A DNA stretch of 64,000 nt from Synanceia verrucosa (taxonomy: Eukaryota > Chordata > Actinopteri > Perciformes > Synanceiidae): positions 15,677,001 to 15,741,000 of the forward strand of contig CM056559.1 of NCBI GenBank assembly GCA_029721515.1, read 5' to 3'. Each line of letters begins with the position of its first letter. The stretch's first letter is position 1. Shown one piece after another: positions 11,455 through 23,699 of this stretch. The notes beneath the pieces are model-generated. The model ran no database searches. It saw nothing but the letters and a program-made list of their open reading frames with translations, and was not told where the DNA came from. The translations under genes and the position numbers were made by a program.

Positions 11455-14400
11455 TATACGTATTAGGACTGTAATACAAAATAACTATTAAAAAAAAATC
11501 GCCTTAATGCTTATAGGGCTATATATGTATTTGCTTACAAACTCCCCTCCACCAAGTCTGAGAGAGTGCAGGCCTGTCATATTGTTGTTGACAATGAGAC
11601 AGGGTGGCCCTCCCATTTATATTCTCAACATCTTTATTATGCAGCCAAAACAAAGGTGAATAGACTGTAGGCTGTCACAGAGTCTGGGGGGGGCTTTGAT
11701 TGCATTATCATGCATCACTCACATATTCATCTTCATGCACAAGTTATGCTATTAAGCACAGGGCCATGTACTGTACTCTCGCATGCTCAGTCAAACATAG
11801 AAACTGTATGACATGGCACAGATACATATAATAAAGGATGCACTCATCCAAAACACTCAACTAATGTAATATACAAACACAAACGTGTCATACAGAATCT
11901 GAATCACTTTCACACCTCTGTGTCTCTGCCTCCTCCACCTCTTAACACTGCATCTTTTCTGTTGATCAGCCAAGTCCTAATGCCAGTGTACCAATAATGG
12001 ATTGGCAAAGGTCCTCTGCACAGCAGGCTAAAATCTAGACTTCAACTAACACTTGATGAATTCTTGTTGCCATTTATACCGGGAGATACGAGAGAAAGAG
12101 CAGGGGAGTGTATGAAGTTTTGTTGTTTTGTTTTCTCATGTACACAACAGCCTAAATGAAATTGTCTCTAATATGTGCCGCCTGTCTGTGTATATATTTG
12201 TGAGCTATATGTACATGAGGCATACAAGGCTACAGGTATTATTACCATTGGCCCAGTCTGTATCATATTTAATTTTCAACTGCCTATCCAGCACACACCA
12301 GAGATGAGCTCTGTTGGCAGAGTAAAGGATTTGGTGTCTGGCTGTAAATTATAAATCAGGGGTATCCACAGACTGAGGACAGAGGCGTGGGTTTGTGAGT
12401 CACCACATTACATTTTGTAATGACTTCTTAAATTATTTGTATCATCCACAATCTAAGATTGTATGCACATATTTGGAGGACAGGGAACATTGGGATATTT
12501 TAAGTATTTAGCAAGAGGAGAAACTGGCATGATTTTTTGATAGTAGACATGTTTTTGAAAACACACAAATGACCACACTGTGCTTCACTGGTCTTCAGAG
12601 TGCAATGCTAAACTAACTTGACAGCGTAGTAAGTAAATTGAAGCAGACTGAAACACATTTAGGAAAGAAGCTTGTTCCAGGTTTTCATTTAATTACTTTC
12701 CCTTTCAATAATCTTGATAACCTATGGCAAAATTAAATTACTTTTCACTTCAATTTTGGATACTAGGACTGGGGTCCAGCACTGAAAATTTAATAGAGAA
12801 TACTTTCAATGCAACTTAAGAAACTTACTCAGTCTTTCTAAACTTCTGTGTTGGGCTCTTTCTAAAGTATGTCTATCTATGTATGTTTGGCCATGTGCCT
12901 GGAGAATGCCTGGTGGGAGAGATCATCATTTTGCCATAAAACTGTATTGTATGTCTGCTCTCCATTAACCTCCAATTTTTTACACTTCTAAGCACTACAG
13001 GAACCCAAATATTTACACATTTCAGTGGTTAACTTCTGTCATTGAGTTTAATTATGATCATTTTAGTTAATGAATTATAGGCCATAATATCAGTTTTACA
13101 TCTACGGCAACAGGATGATGAGGCCATGATGAGGTGTTGGGCAATGTCAAACTGTCTTTATTATTTAAGTGTGTTGGAACAGACTCACAATGAACTTTTG
13201 ATTAAAAGCTTGGAAGTTCAGGCTATTATTTCTCTCATTATTCACCAGATGGAGTGCATCAGAAATCTGGGTTTCCCAGATTCATATAAGTCCAAGAGCA
13301 GATAAAGACACATTGGTGTTAAAGAGGTGGATGTACTGTAGATAGAAAGGGTCTAAGGTTTAATAGGTAAAGCGCTTAAGCAATGATAAAACAAACCCTC
13401 CCCAGTGTTAAAGCCACCCAGAATGGAAGTCATCAAAGGGATCAAAATGTTCCACTCATATTGTGAAGTTCCCTGAACCAACTCAATCTCTATGGAGGTG
13501 CAAGACAAAGAAAATGGCAGGGGAAAGGGAAAAACAGAGAGGAACACAGTATATACTCTAGATCTCGCTGAAGTGAAATCACTGAACTTTGACTGGTCGT
13601 GAAACCTGTTAATTCTCACATCAGCACTGTATGTGAATGTGTGTGTGTATGAGCAGAAAACATAATTTAACACTCCTCTGATCATCACAGATCAAGGCAG
13701 TGCACTAAACTGATATGTTTATAGCTGAAAGAAATGTATCTGGTGGATGTCTTACGCTATGATTACTGCTAATCTCACAGAGTGAAAAAAGATCTTACTT
13801 ACAGTTCCATACACACAAAGATACAACCTGCAGCCTGCAAAGCGTCCTCTGTAACAACCATGCACTACGTACGGAAAAAAAAAACATGTTCACTTTCAAT
13901 TCATCCTTTTTCAGCTTGTCACTCCACTTGTACAGCCAGTCAAAACATAGGGTTTTCTAAGCCTATAATTTGGAGCAGATAACAGCTAGCGGTGCAGGCA
14001 GGTGGCTATTAGTCCTGATAAATTATGAATCAACTTTATCATGCTGACTGTCTCCTGCTGGAGATCAATTAGACTTGGGTGACGGTACATTTGGACTACA
14101 CACATTTCTGTACATAATAAGGTTTTGAGTGAAGGTATGACTCTGCATGCTTGCACATCCGTTTGATGTGTTTGTGTTTGAAAAGCTGACTGTGTATCAT
14201 AAAACTAAACGTAAGGTTCAACTTACATATCAATGTGTGTGTTTGTATTTGTTAGGTAGTGAAAGTGCTGTTTACATTCACTACAGTATTGACTCTCTCC
14301 TTGTAGGGACATTCTGATTGTGTATGATAAAGACACGAGTTGACAATTAATTACAGCTATGCTGAATGTTCAGCCACTCGTCGAGGCCTTTCTTCTTTTC

Positions 14401-16100
14401 TTTCTCCCCCAACACACCATTCACTTTCATTTTCAGTTCCAAACAAAATCCAAACAATACTTCTGAGATGGCATCTGAGATGCATTGATGTAATCTGTAT
14501 GTTTGGTTGAGACGACCCCGGAGACGAGGTTGTGCCAGTGTGTACGCACACAAGCGGGGCACAGTATACCGTGTATAAAGCACATATAATGTGCAGGCAT
14601 ACCGTGTCTAAAGCACATTTAATGTTTTCGAAATACTGTCGACATAAAAGTTATATTTATTGTACAATTGTAAGCTTTGGTGTGAAAACTAATTTTCCGA
14701 TGTATCCCAATTGCAGTGTTTTTACAGCCAGAAGTAGCCTAGATAACTTGCTAATTAACTTTGTAATGTAACAGTTTGCATTGATTTTTTTTTTTTTTTT
14801 TTACCTGATGTGAGTAGAGTTTTGAGACGGTAGCACAGTCCTCAGACAACGAATATATATGCCCCCAACTCAGATTCCAGACAGGTACAGAATCCATTAG
14901 GGCCAGTGCAGTTCAAGACACACAGCGTCAAAACTGACGTACACGGGGGGACCTCTGCCAAGATGACCTCACGAGTATAAATCAGTTTTGCTTGCAGAGG
15001 ATTGCACACAGACATGTAAGTATTTGCATTCTGAGTGAATCCATATACAGTTTTTTTTTCTTTCATATTTCTTGTAATTTCTTATTGTAAGCATATTGTT
15101 GTAAGCATAGCTAATCCTATACAAGCTGCTATCCTATACGACTGCTGCATTAGGTTTGTAGAATTTCTCAGCAAATTGCTATGGTCACCTGTAATTGTGC
15201 AAAGCATAAACATCTAGCTACAGATCAGGACAATCAAATCAGGACAGCGAACGAAGACAACCGCCGTACCACAGATTTTCATATACCAATAAAACTAACG
15301 CTAATCACTAACGTTAGCCTCAATGCTCATTAGCCAGATTAGCAACCTAACATTACACATTAGCCACAGCCAATGACTACTAGAGCTCAACCTAACTATT
15401 TAGCGAGTGTAACCATCTACCATAAAGCAAGAAAGAGATTCATAGAACGGCTGTACCTGTCAAGAAGAAATATGGCTAAATCAGCGTCGAACTTGAAGCC
15501 TTGCAAGTCCCATTGTTCACTCCACCTCTCAAATGTGACTCCAATTTTTACACGAGTTTTATTTCATGCTCGGTCAACTTCTTTTCTTCTGACATCCTTT
15601 TCCACATCTGTTTACTCTCCTTAGTCATGTTGGTTCTGTAGGCAGTGGTTGGCAATGGGGGGACTGGAATTTTTCCTTTTCTCGGCTACTGTGCCATTTC
15701 TTTTGAGAAACTCAGTGCTCTGGCCGGGAGAACTTTCGTGAGCGTGAATGTGCCTGTGGGGAGGGAGTGGGCTTGTTAACAGCATGTGCACAAGCTTTGA
15801 TTGACAGGCAGCTATTCCTCCCCCTCACGTGATTGGTTAAACAAAACAAGGAGCGCTGGATTTTTGGAAACACAACTACAGGCTTTAGAGGGAGCTAGAG
15901 AATTCGTGATTTTTCCTAAACAGCCTATTTTATATACTACTCCCAGAATCCCGTGACAGTTCAAGCAAATATGACTGCAGCTTTAAAGCATGGAATATAA
16001 GGTTTTGTGAATGACAAATGTTCACAACTGATGTTCATCAGATAAATACAATTGAACAGGTCAAGTACAGCTCAACAGTGAGCTTGTTCCATTAACTAAA
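11455..16100. other. Gene-free stretch
   Basis: No supported gene. AT-rich DNA with a poly-T run (about 14785-14802) and, at about 15630-15960, a GC-richer block resembling dispersed fish repeats. Short reading frames here lack recognisable domains or splice signals. Confidence 0.5.
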
Positions 16101-16119
16101 AACAATGTTGGCCTACCAC

Positions 16120-16905
16120 TGTGGTGACACAGTAGCCATGGTTACGTGATGTTTTTTTTAATTCTGAATTAATTGTTCGGAATTAAATAGTTCAGAATTA
16201 AAATATTCTCCTTTTGAGGAGGTTGAGGTTTACATGGACAACACGTTAAATCACCTTTATTTAATTCCGCTCAACGTCTGGCGGTTGGGAAGGGGTGTGA
16301 TTGGACAGTGGGCGCACTTACGTAATTACTGTCTACCGGAAGAAAATACACTCCAGCTGGCTAGCAGAATTTTTGTCATTTCGTTTTAATGTTACACCAT
16401 GGACACGAACATAATACACACAGTAAAATATGCCTACTCTTTAAGCAGCAGCTCGAGAATATTATCACGCTTCACGTATGCCTGCTGAGGAGTAGAAGAG
16501 GAGATTGTTGGAGAAGGGATGAAGAAGACAAATGACTTCTTCGGCTACTCTACCTCAGCCCACTCCCGTGTCCCACTCGTAAATCCAAAGAGCAGTGGAT
16601 GAAAGTCCGAAGCAAGGACTGAATCTTCTGCTGCTGTTGCTGCGTCTGCTTTTTCTTCTTATGAGCATGCGCTGAACAATTGGAATAAAGTTTAAGGAGA
16701 ATAAACATTTACATGAAAGAGAATTAAAGTAATTCGGCTTTAAAAGTGGAACAAACCACCCACTTTGAAATTAAGTTTAATTCCGAATAATCATTTTCAT
16801 TCAGAATTAAGTATTTGCATGGTCTTTTTAAAGCGGAATTAATTTTTGTTCAGAATTAAATTAGTTTTATTCGGAATTAAAGCTCTCATGTAAACACAGC
16901 AACTG
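16120..16905. repeat. MITE with inverted, iterated GGAATTAAA ends
   Basis: The left part repeats CGGAATTAAA/CAGAATTAAA words (16158-16205) and the right part repeats them (16760-16880), finishing with GCTCTCATGTAAACACAG. A TTTACATGG word occurs on the left (16230). The middle is unrelated and non-coding. The superfamily is not determined. Confidence 0.5.
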
Positions 16906-17329
16906 ATGGAACAAAGTCCACCAATCCATCTACTAGCCTGTCCATACATCATTCTGTTTATTTTCTATTACACAGTGGGAAAATGTATTGTTATGAGATG
17001 GTAGCAAATGATAATTCTACAGCCCAAAAGCAATCACATGGGGGAAATTGTGATGGGAAGGTTACCCCTAAAGTTACACACACGTCAAGTGATTCCTCAC
17101 TCTGCTCAACCCTGACCTCCGCAATAATATATGGTGCTCCTGCTGCCCATTTTCTCACCATGGAGATGTCAATCACATGGTCGTGTAGTGAGAAGGTTAG
17201 CATGTGTCTGTCAGTTCCACAGCTCTGACGACCCACAGGCACCAAGCCTGTGCATACACACTTACATACCAGCATACTCTTGACTGTATTGTGAGACACA
17301 CAAACAGACACATTGGCTTTATAAGTCAA

Positions 17330-17480
17330 GTAGTTAATTGTTTTTTGTATAGCCCAATATCACAAATTACAAATTTGCCTCAGGGGGCTTTACAATCTAC
17401 AGGATCCAACATCTTCTGCCCTATACAAATGACCCTCACATCGACTGAGGAAAAACTCTCCTTCTCTAAGATGTCTGTAT
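17330..17480 (+). repeat. Interspersed repeat fragment (TATAGCCCAATATCACAAAT type)
   Basis: The GTATAGCCCAATATCAC...TTGCCTCAGGGGGCTTTACA...CCCTCACATCGACTGAGGAAAAACTC string is a familiar teleost dispersed repeat. Weaker relatives occur at about 35255-35320 and 35760-35900. Confidence 0.6.
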
Positions 17481-17559
17481 CTTCCATCTAGCCGAAGAAC
17501 GCACTCTACCATAGGCGCTATGATGAACCCTGTTCTCCATCTCCCTCTCAACTGGAGAG

Positions 17560-18890
17560 GGAGATTATATGCACAAAAGGATACAGCAATGTCAAAGCAT
17601 GTTTTTTTCACCATGTTTTTTTCACCATCAGATTTACCCTCACTAATATTTGCTGTTGGGGTTGTTATTATTATATTGTCACATCTTCAAATTTACCACT
17701 GACAACCTCTGTAGTTTGCACAGGAAAATGCAAATATGAAAGAGAGCTTGCCAGGGGCTGCATGGCTCTAGCAATTAACCTCCAGAGCTGCAAAGTAAGG
17801 GAAATTAGACTTGACTTCAGCTTTAATTACAAAACAGCAGGGAAGTGCTGCATACGTGTGGATGGTATGCACAAAACAGTACATCAAGTCATAACTTCAA
17901 GTCATATATATAATATTGCAGACAATGTTTTTCAATGTCAAATATCTTAGCTGCAAATGAGATACTGCCCAGTTTTTACAAATATTGGTATGCATATTTC
18001 ATGTTTTGATTAAGGTTTTGGCCAGCAGTATCTCAACATCTTTCAAGGTTTTGAAATGCTAAAATATTAATAAATGATAGCCCACTGTCTCCTCTTTGCT
18101 CTTTTTGCATTATGAATGACATCACAAAACATTAGCTTGCCGGGTAATGATAAGAGAACAGCGGTGCTGGTTGAATGAGTTATGCATGAAATGACTTCTT
18201 TCAACCCTCCCCAGATTGAGTCTCAGCACAGCTAGTTTACTTAAAGCTATTTGATGTGTGCCTTCGAGAGACTTTTGTGAGCCGTTTTGACTTTCCAAAC
18301 TTCAGAAGTTATTCACATAGCGATGCAGTTTTGCCTGTGCTTGTGTTAGGGGATGTCACTCAGCGGTTTATGCACGTAATAAGTGTTTTCTTTTGTTTGT
18401 TCTCCTGCTCCTGGTGGGCCCCGTGCATTCTAACAGGTTAAAAGCACATTTACACTCATGTTGAGGACATGAGGAAAATGATAAACAGCTGGCCATATTA
18501 AAGATATGTGACTATATGTTCTTCATACGACCATTCATATCCTTGTTTATGTTCGGATGTTAGTTTTTTATGCATTTTCCTATGAATGTCAGGAAATGTG
18601 TGAATTTCCATTTATGACGTGCACACAGTCTTTTCAAAATCCCTATTTCATCTTTACAGAAACTGAAGGACAATATTATATTTGGGTTAAAATAAGTTAC
18701 ACAAATAAAGGTTTCTGGTTTTACACATATTTTTTGTGGAATATATATGAATTCCAGTACATTTCTTTAGCAAAAAATGGTGTACGAAAACAGCCTGTTG
18801 CCACATTTTTTTTTGGCAACATAAAGATGCCTTACAGAAAGCTGTCAGACAAAAACTCCCAAGCAAATATTATATTTGTTAGATTCACAG
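17560..18890. other. Gene-free stretch
   Basis: AT-rich sequence. The frame at 18557-18994 has no recognisable domain and runs into the TTAA-flanked element, so it is treated as spurious. Confidence 0.5.
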
Positions 18891-18897
18891 CTCTTAA

Positions 18898-19626
18898 AGG
18901 AGAACTTCGGCTGATTTCAACATGCAGCTGTATTGCTCAGTCTACCCTAGACTTATCAGTACCCAAGACACAGAGTCAGGGTGGAGCAGTTTAAGCTTTG
19001 TTGTGTGGCGTGGCTACGGCCAACAGTAGCCAGTGTTTTGAATAAAGTTCCACAGAAAGAGTTCATGCCTCGTACCCTCATTAACATAGTCGCTACAATA
19101 CTTTCAGTGCAGAGCAAGCTAGCTAGCTCTTAGTGTAGAGAAATAGATTTATAACAGGCTATTGTAGGGCTCATTGCTAATGACAGGCTGTAACATGGTC
19201 AATAATGTATGAACAGTAAAATTAAAATGCTGGAATATGGTTTCTGTCTGCAAAGCTCCAGTTTGCACGAGGGATAATAGCAAACTTGACGGATTGTCTT
19301 GTTTGGACTACCAGAAGACAAGGATGTAAACAAACGTTATGTGACTGCTTACACAACAATGAATAAATCATTTTGATTCACATACACTATGATGCTGTGT
19401 TGTTAGGTGTCTGCTGATGTTGCATATCTTTTGGGGTGATATTTGGAGTATGTTAAGATGTTTAAAACTCAATGAAAAGAGTGCCCCCACGGGTTAACTG
19501 TCCAGGCTACCGCACCGCTCAAGAACGCTGTCAGGGTCGAACCAAAAATTGACACGTCTTGGGTACTGATAAGTCTAGGGTAGCTTGAGCAATACAGCTA
19601 CTTGTTGAAATTGGCTGAGTTCTCCT
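18898..19626. mobile_element. TTAA-flanked non-autonomous DNA transposon, 729 bp
   Basis: Inverted ends of about 85 bp: left AGGAGAACTTCGGCTGATTT..., right (minus strand) AGGAGAACTCAGCCAATTTC..., both continuing to TAGACTTATCAGTACCCAAG. TTAA directly abuts both ends (18894-18897 and 19627-19630). TTAA targets are used by piggyBac and Kolobok; the AGG terminus is unlike the usual piggyBac CCC start. There is no coding capacity. Confidence 0.75.
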
Positions 19627-20264
19627 TTAAAGGTTAGAGTCATCAGATCACTCATCATTTTTGATAAGGCCATGTTGGCATGTGATGCATTTTCCCTGTC
19701 CAGCATCTATGACAAGATCATATAACAGGTAAGCAAAAAAAAAAAACACAAACTCACAGAGACTACAAGGTATGCAGAGAAAAGCATACCTGATATGGCT
19801 AGCTGAGGACAACAATCCCCTGTGCCCAGGACTGTAGCCTGTGGGAATTTTCTCCATTTGACATGTTATGGTAAGCGTGTTGCATCATTTTTGATTTCCA
19901 CCGCTATTCTTTTTCTGCTCACAGAAATCTGAGCTGCTCTAATCACTCTTGTTACAGTCTTAACTGCAGCGAGTAATGTCTCTCTCATGTCTCAAAACCT
20001 GGCCCAGTTTATTAGTCAACCAAACCTGTGATAACTCAGGGTTGAGACCAGGAGACAGAGTTGTAGTTTAACACACTTCTCTGTGCTTCCAATAGAGCAG
20101 TCACCCACTAGGAGCCCCATAGAAATGGTCTCTGCCCCAAAACCACTGAAATCAATTAAATCAAAAGTAAACAGATGGGGAGTTCAACTCAATAATCTCA
20201 TAAACATATGACCACCTCTGAAATTGTGCAGCAAAACAGGAGAGTTAAGCATGGACTTTGAAAT

Positions 20265-21640
20265 ATTAGGTCTTTATTATCTAAAGCTCCACTAGTAAAT
20301 GACTTCATATGAGATAACCAGTCTGATCTGTTTTGTTTTACTGAAAGCTGGCTGTGTCATCATGATTATGTCAGCCGAAATGAATCCACTCCTCCCAGTC
20401 ATATTAATATTCATATCCCTTGAGACACCAGCTGTGGGGGAGGAGTTGCAGCCATTTTCTATTCTAGTCTGTTAATCATTCCTAAACCTAAATTAAATTA
20501 TAACTCTTTTGAAAGCCTTGTTCTTAGTCTTTCTCACCTTACCTGGAAAACTAAAACCTATTTTATTTGTTATAGTGTACCATGCTCCAGGTAGCTATTC
20601 TGAATTTCTGTCTAGTTCTCTGAGTTTTTATCAACTTTTGTCCCAAGAACTGATAAAGTAATTATTGTAGGTTATTTTAATATTCATGAGTATGTTGATA
20701 ATGACAGCCTTGGCATTACTTTTATCTCACTCTTAGATTGAATTGGCTTTTTGTCAGAATGTTCAGGAACCAACATATTGTTTTAACCATACCCTCGACC
20801 TGGTTCTGACATAATGGCATTGAAATTGACCATTTATTAGTCTTCAAACAGAACTCTTTCCTGTTAGACCACAATTTGTTAACCTTTGAATTTTTATTAC
20901 TTCTGGATTTCATTTCTTCAGGTAAAACCATGTACACTAGATATTTATCTGATAGTGCTGCGAGGAAATAAATTCCATTAGCTTTAAATTTCATGTCTAA
21001 TGTATACTAGAGGGCTCTAACCTCAGTACTACTCAAATAGCTAATCCTATAGATAGTGCAACAGACCCTCTGCCAGTGTCACGAGACTCTGTTGTCCCTC
21101 AAAAAAGAAGCTAGTAAAGTACAGAAAGTTGGCTCCATGGTATAACCCTCACACCTGCAAGTTAAAGCAAGCAAGTAAGATTTGAAAGGAAGTAGTGTAC
21201 AACCAGTCTGCAAGAGTTTCATCTGGACTGGCATGATAGTCTTAAAGTGTGTAGGAAGGATCTCGATAAGGCCAGAGCAGCCTTTTTTCATCATTAATAG
21301 AGAAAAAAAAATTAAACAACCCCAAGTTTCTTTTCAGCACTGCTGCCAGGCTGAGAGAGAGCCACAGCTCTATGGAGTCATGTATTCCTCTAACATGCAT
21401 TAGTAACATGAGCTTCTTTAAGATAACTAATAGGGAGAAAAAAATCTGTCACACTGTGCCTTTAACCAAAACTCCTTTGCCCTCAACCAAAAGAACCTTA
21501 GAACCCATTACAGAACCTGATGTATATTTAGACTTTTCTCCCATATATCTCCTCAAATTGACTTCAACAATTTCCTCATCCAAGCCATCTACCTGTCTCT
21601 TAGACCACATCCCAACTTCACTGCTTAAAGAAGGGGCAGA
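20265..21640 (+). pseudogene. L2/CR1-type LINE remnant (endonuclease to start of RT)
   Basis: In shifting frames the plus strand reads pieces of an AP-endonuclease domain: FCFTESWL near 20335, VYHAPGSYSEFLSS near 20577 and NHTLDLVLT near 20790. A later frame (21450-21640) reads FSPIYLLKLTSTISSSKP and CLLDHIPTSLLKE, the usual entry into the reverse transcriptase of this clade. The RT itself is absent; another repeat starts at about 21636. Stops and frameshifts throughout. Confidence 0.65.
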
Positions 21641-23020
21641 TCTAGAAAAATTCTTATCGGGTGGGGAGAGGGAGGCAGGAATTTTTGAGGGGTGGCAACA
21701 TATGGCAGATGGATGTATACTGAATTCAATCACAGTTGATAAGAAATAGTATGTACACACCATACAAGGACACTCTTGTAAAAGAGATTTTAACCTCTAT
21801 GAGTTTTTATCCTGGTTAAACAAAGATTAAATACTAAAAAAAAAATGTTCTGCCATTTATAAACTCACAGACAAACAAGAAGAACCTATGCACCTGGACT
21901 GAGGGCCATCTCACACCTGGATTTGGATACATCTAGAAGTTGGAGGGGAGAAACTATTCAAACTGCATTGCAACTTAAATAGTTATACAATATAACTACT
22001 AATAAAATCAATTTGGAGCTATCATTGGTTATTTATAACCATCAGACTATAAGACTAAAGTTAATTTATTTAATTTTGGAATTTAAGCTGAACAATGGAT
22101 CTAAAATACATCATACACAAAATATTAAAACTATGTCCTATCTCATCACACTTTCACCCTTTAACGTTTCCCCAAGTATTTATATTTAAGCAAACATGAA
22201 TCTTTATATCTATTTGAAGATGTCTAAGCAATGTCTCTTGGAAATACTTTGCCAACAAAATATCCATTGTTATGTAACTTAGTATACTATGCAGCAGCAG
22301 CTTCCATACCATGTGGAGCAGCTCCACTGGAGATATCTGGTGATGGCTCAGACACTCTCCTTTCTCTTTCACTGTCTAAGCCCTGCACTTTTTCTCTTCT
22401 CTCACGTTCTCCCTCATCATCCTGGTGATGCTCTCCCTCCTCCATATGTTCACCACCGTAGTGTTCTCCCACCTCCTCCTGTCCCTATTCGCCTTGGCCT
22501 TGTATCCTAACTCTGTCATGTTTCTGGTGCCCTTTTCTCTCCTCTCTTCCACTTGTCTTCTCTCTCTCCTTCCACCTCTGTTCTCTCTTCTTGTTTTCCC
22601 TGACAGTCGTGGAAGAAACCCACACAGAACTAACATCAGATCTAGCTGCTATTGTTACATATGTAGCCTATAGTTAGCTAAATAACATTCTTCAAAAATC
22701 AGTATTGCTACTGCGCTAGCACGCGCTTTCATTCTAATTTAATTTCTTGATAGATAGTGAATAGTTTTTTATCTTGCTCCTCCTGTGTCTCTTTTCTGAC
22801 TCCTGACTCACTCGCTTTTTCCAAACAAATCAGTCTCTTGCAAGTGCAGCCACTGTCGCTCTGATGTTATCTCGTGCTACATTCATTGCAGTGCGACATT
22901 GGAAATTCGCGCACGTAAATGAGAAATTGGCCATAGCTTTTCTTTTAATTCATTGCTGCCAAATGGGGTGGCAGTAGGGGTGGCAAGCCTGTCTTTTAGG
23001 GTGGCATTTGTTCCTGGCAG
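21636..23020. repeat. Possible hAT-like non-autonomous element (tentative)
   Basis: It starts AGGGGCAGATCTAGAAAAAT with GGGTGG-rich sequence and ends with GGGGTGGCAGTAGGGGTGGC (about 22963). Between lie a polypyrimidine stretch (22375-22600) and AT-rich DNA. Ends and target duplication were not resolved, and no gene was recognised. Confidence 0.25.
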
Positions 23021-23120
23021 TGTGCAATCAGTTGTGTGACTTTCTACAGAGCAATAATCTATTTGAGGATTTTTAGTCATAATTGATTGAAATACCAGTG
23101 GGGAACACCAGGGTCGGATA

Positions 23121-23697
23121 AATGAAGCCCATACGGAAGTAACTAAACTTACATTTTCTCCACCAGCCAGCAGGGGGCGATACCGGTGGTTTCCAAAAGA
23201 AGCCCATTTGCATTGACGTCTAGGAAATATGACCATTTTCTCTCCGGCTGTATTATCTCTGTAAACACTATAAATACGAGTTTTGGGTCTCAATGGTTAG
23301 TTTAAATACTGTTTTAAAACATCAAAGTGCTGATTTCATGAACTGTGGTCAAATGGTGAAAATAGCACATAAAGCTGTGGGGTGTGGCTACCATGTGATT
23401 GACAGGTCTCTGCTGTCATTACATCCTGAAGAGGAGCAGCGCTGATGGTCTGGTCACTGCTCCTCTTCAGGTTGTATTGACAGCAGAGACTCTCCATGGC
23501 ACTTTTGGTTTAAAAATTAAGGTTACTGCAATGCAATTTCCAATACACTAGCCTTAATCCTTAAACCAAGAGCGCCATCGAGAGGAGTCAAAAACCACAA
23601 GTGCTTCATGAAGCTTCATTTGGCCATCACTACTGTCAATCATACGGTAGCCTGGTGGAGAGAACGCAAGTTTAGTAACTTCCATATGGGCTTCATT
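23121..23697. repeat. Fold-back (nested inverted-repeat) element
   Basis: The outer arms 23121-23166 and 23652-23697 are 46 bp each with about 7 mismatches. The inner arms 23406-23439 and 23457-23490 are 34 bp with 2 mismatches around a 17-bp loop. There is no coding capacity. Confidence 0.75.
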
Positions 23698-23699
23698 GC

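Noticed and set aside
18557..18994. 145-residue plus frame
   Set aside because: No recognisable domain; it runs into the inverted end of the TTAA-flanked element.
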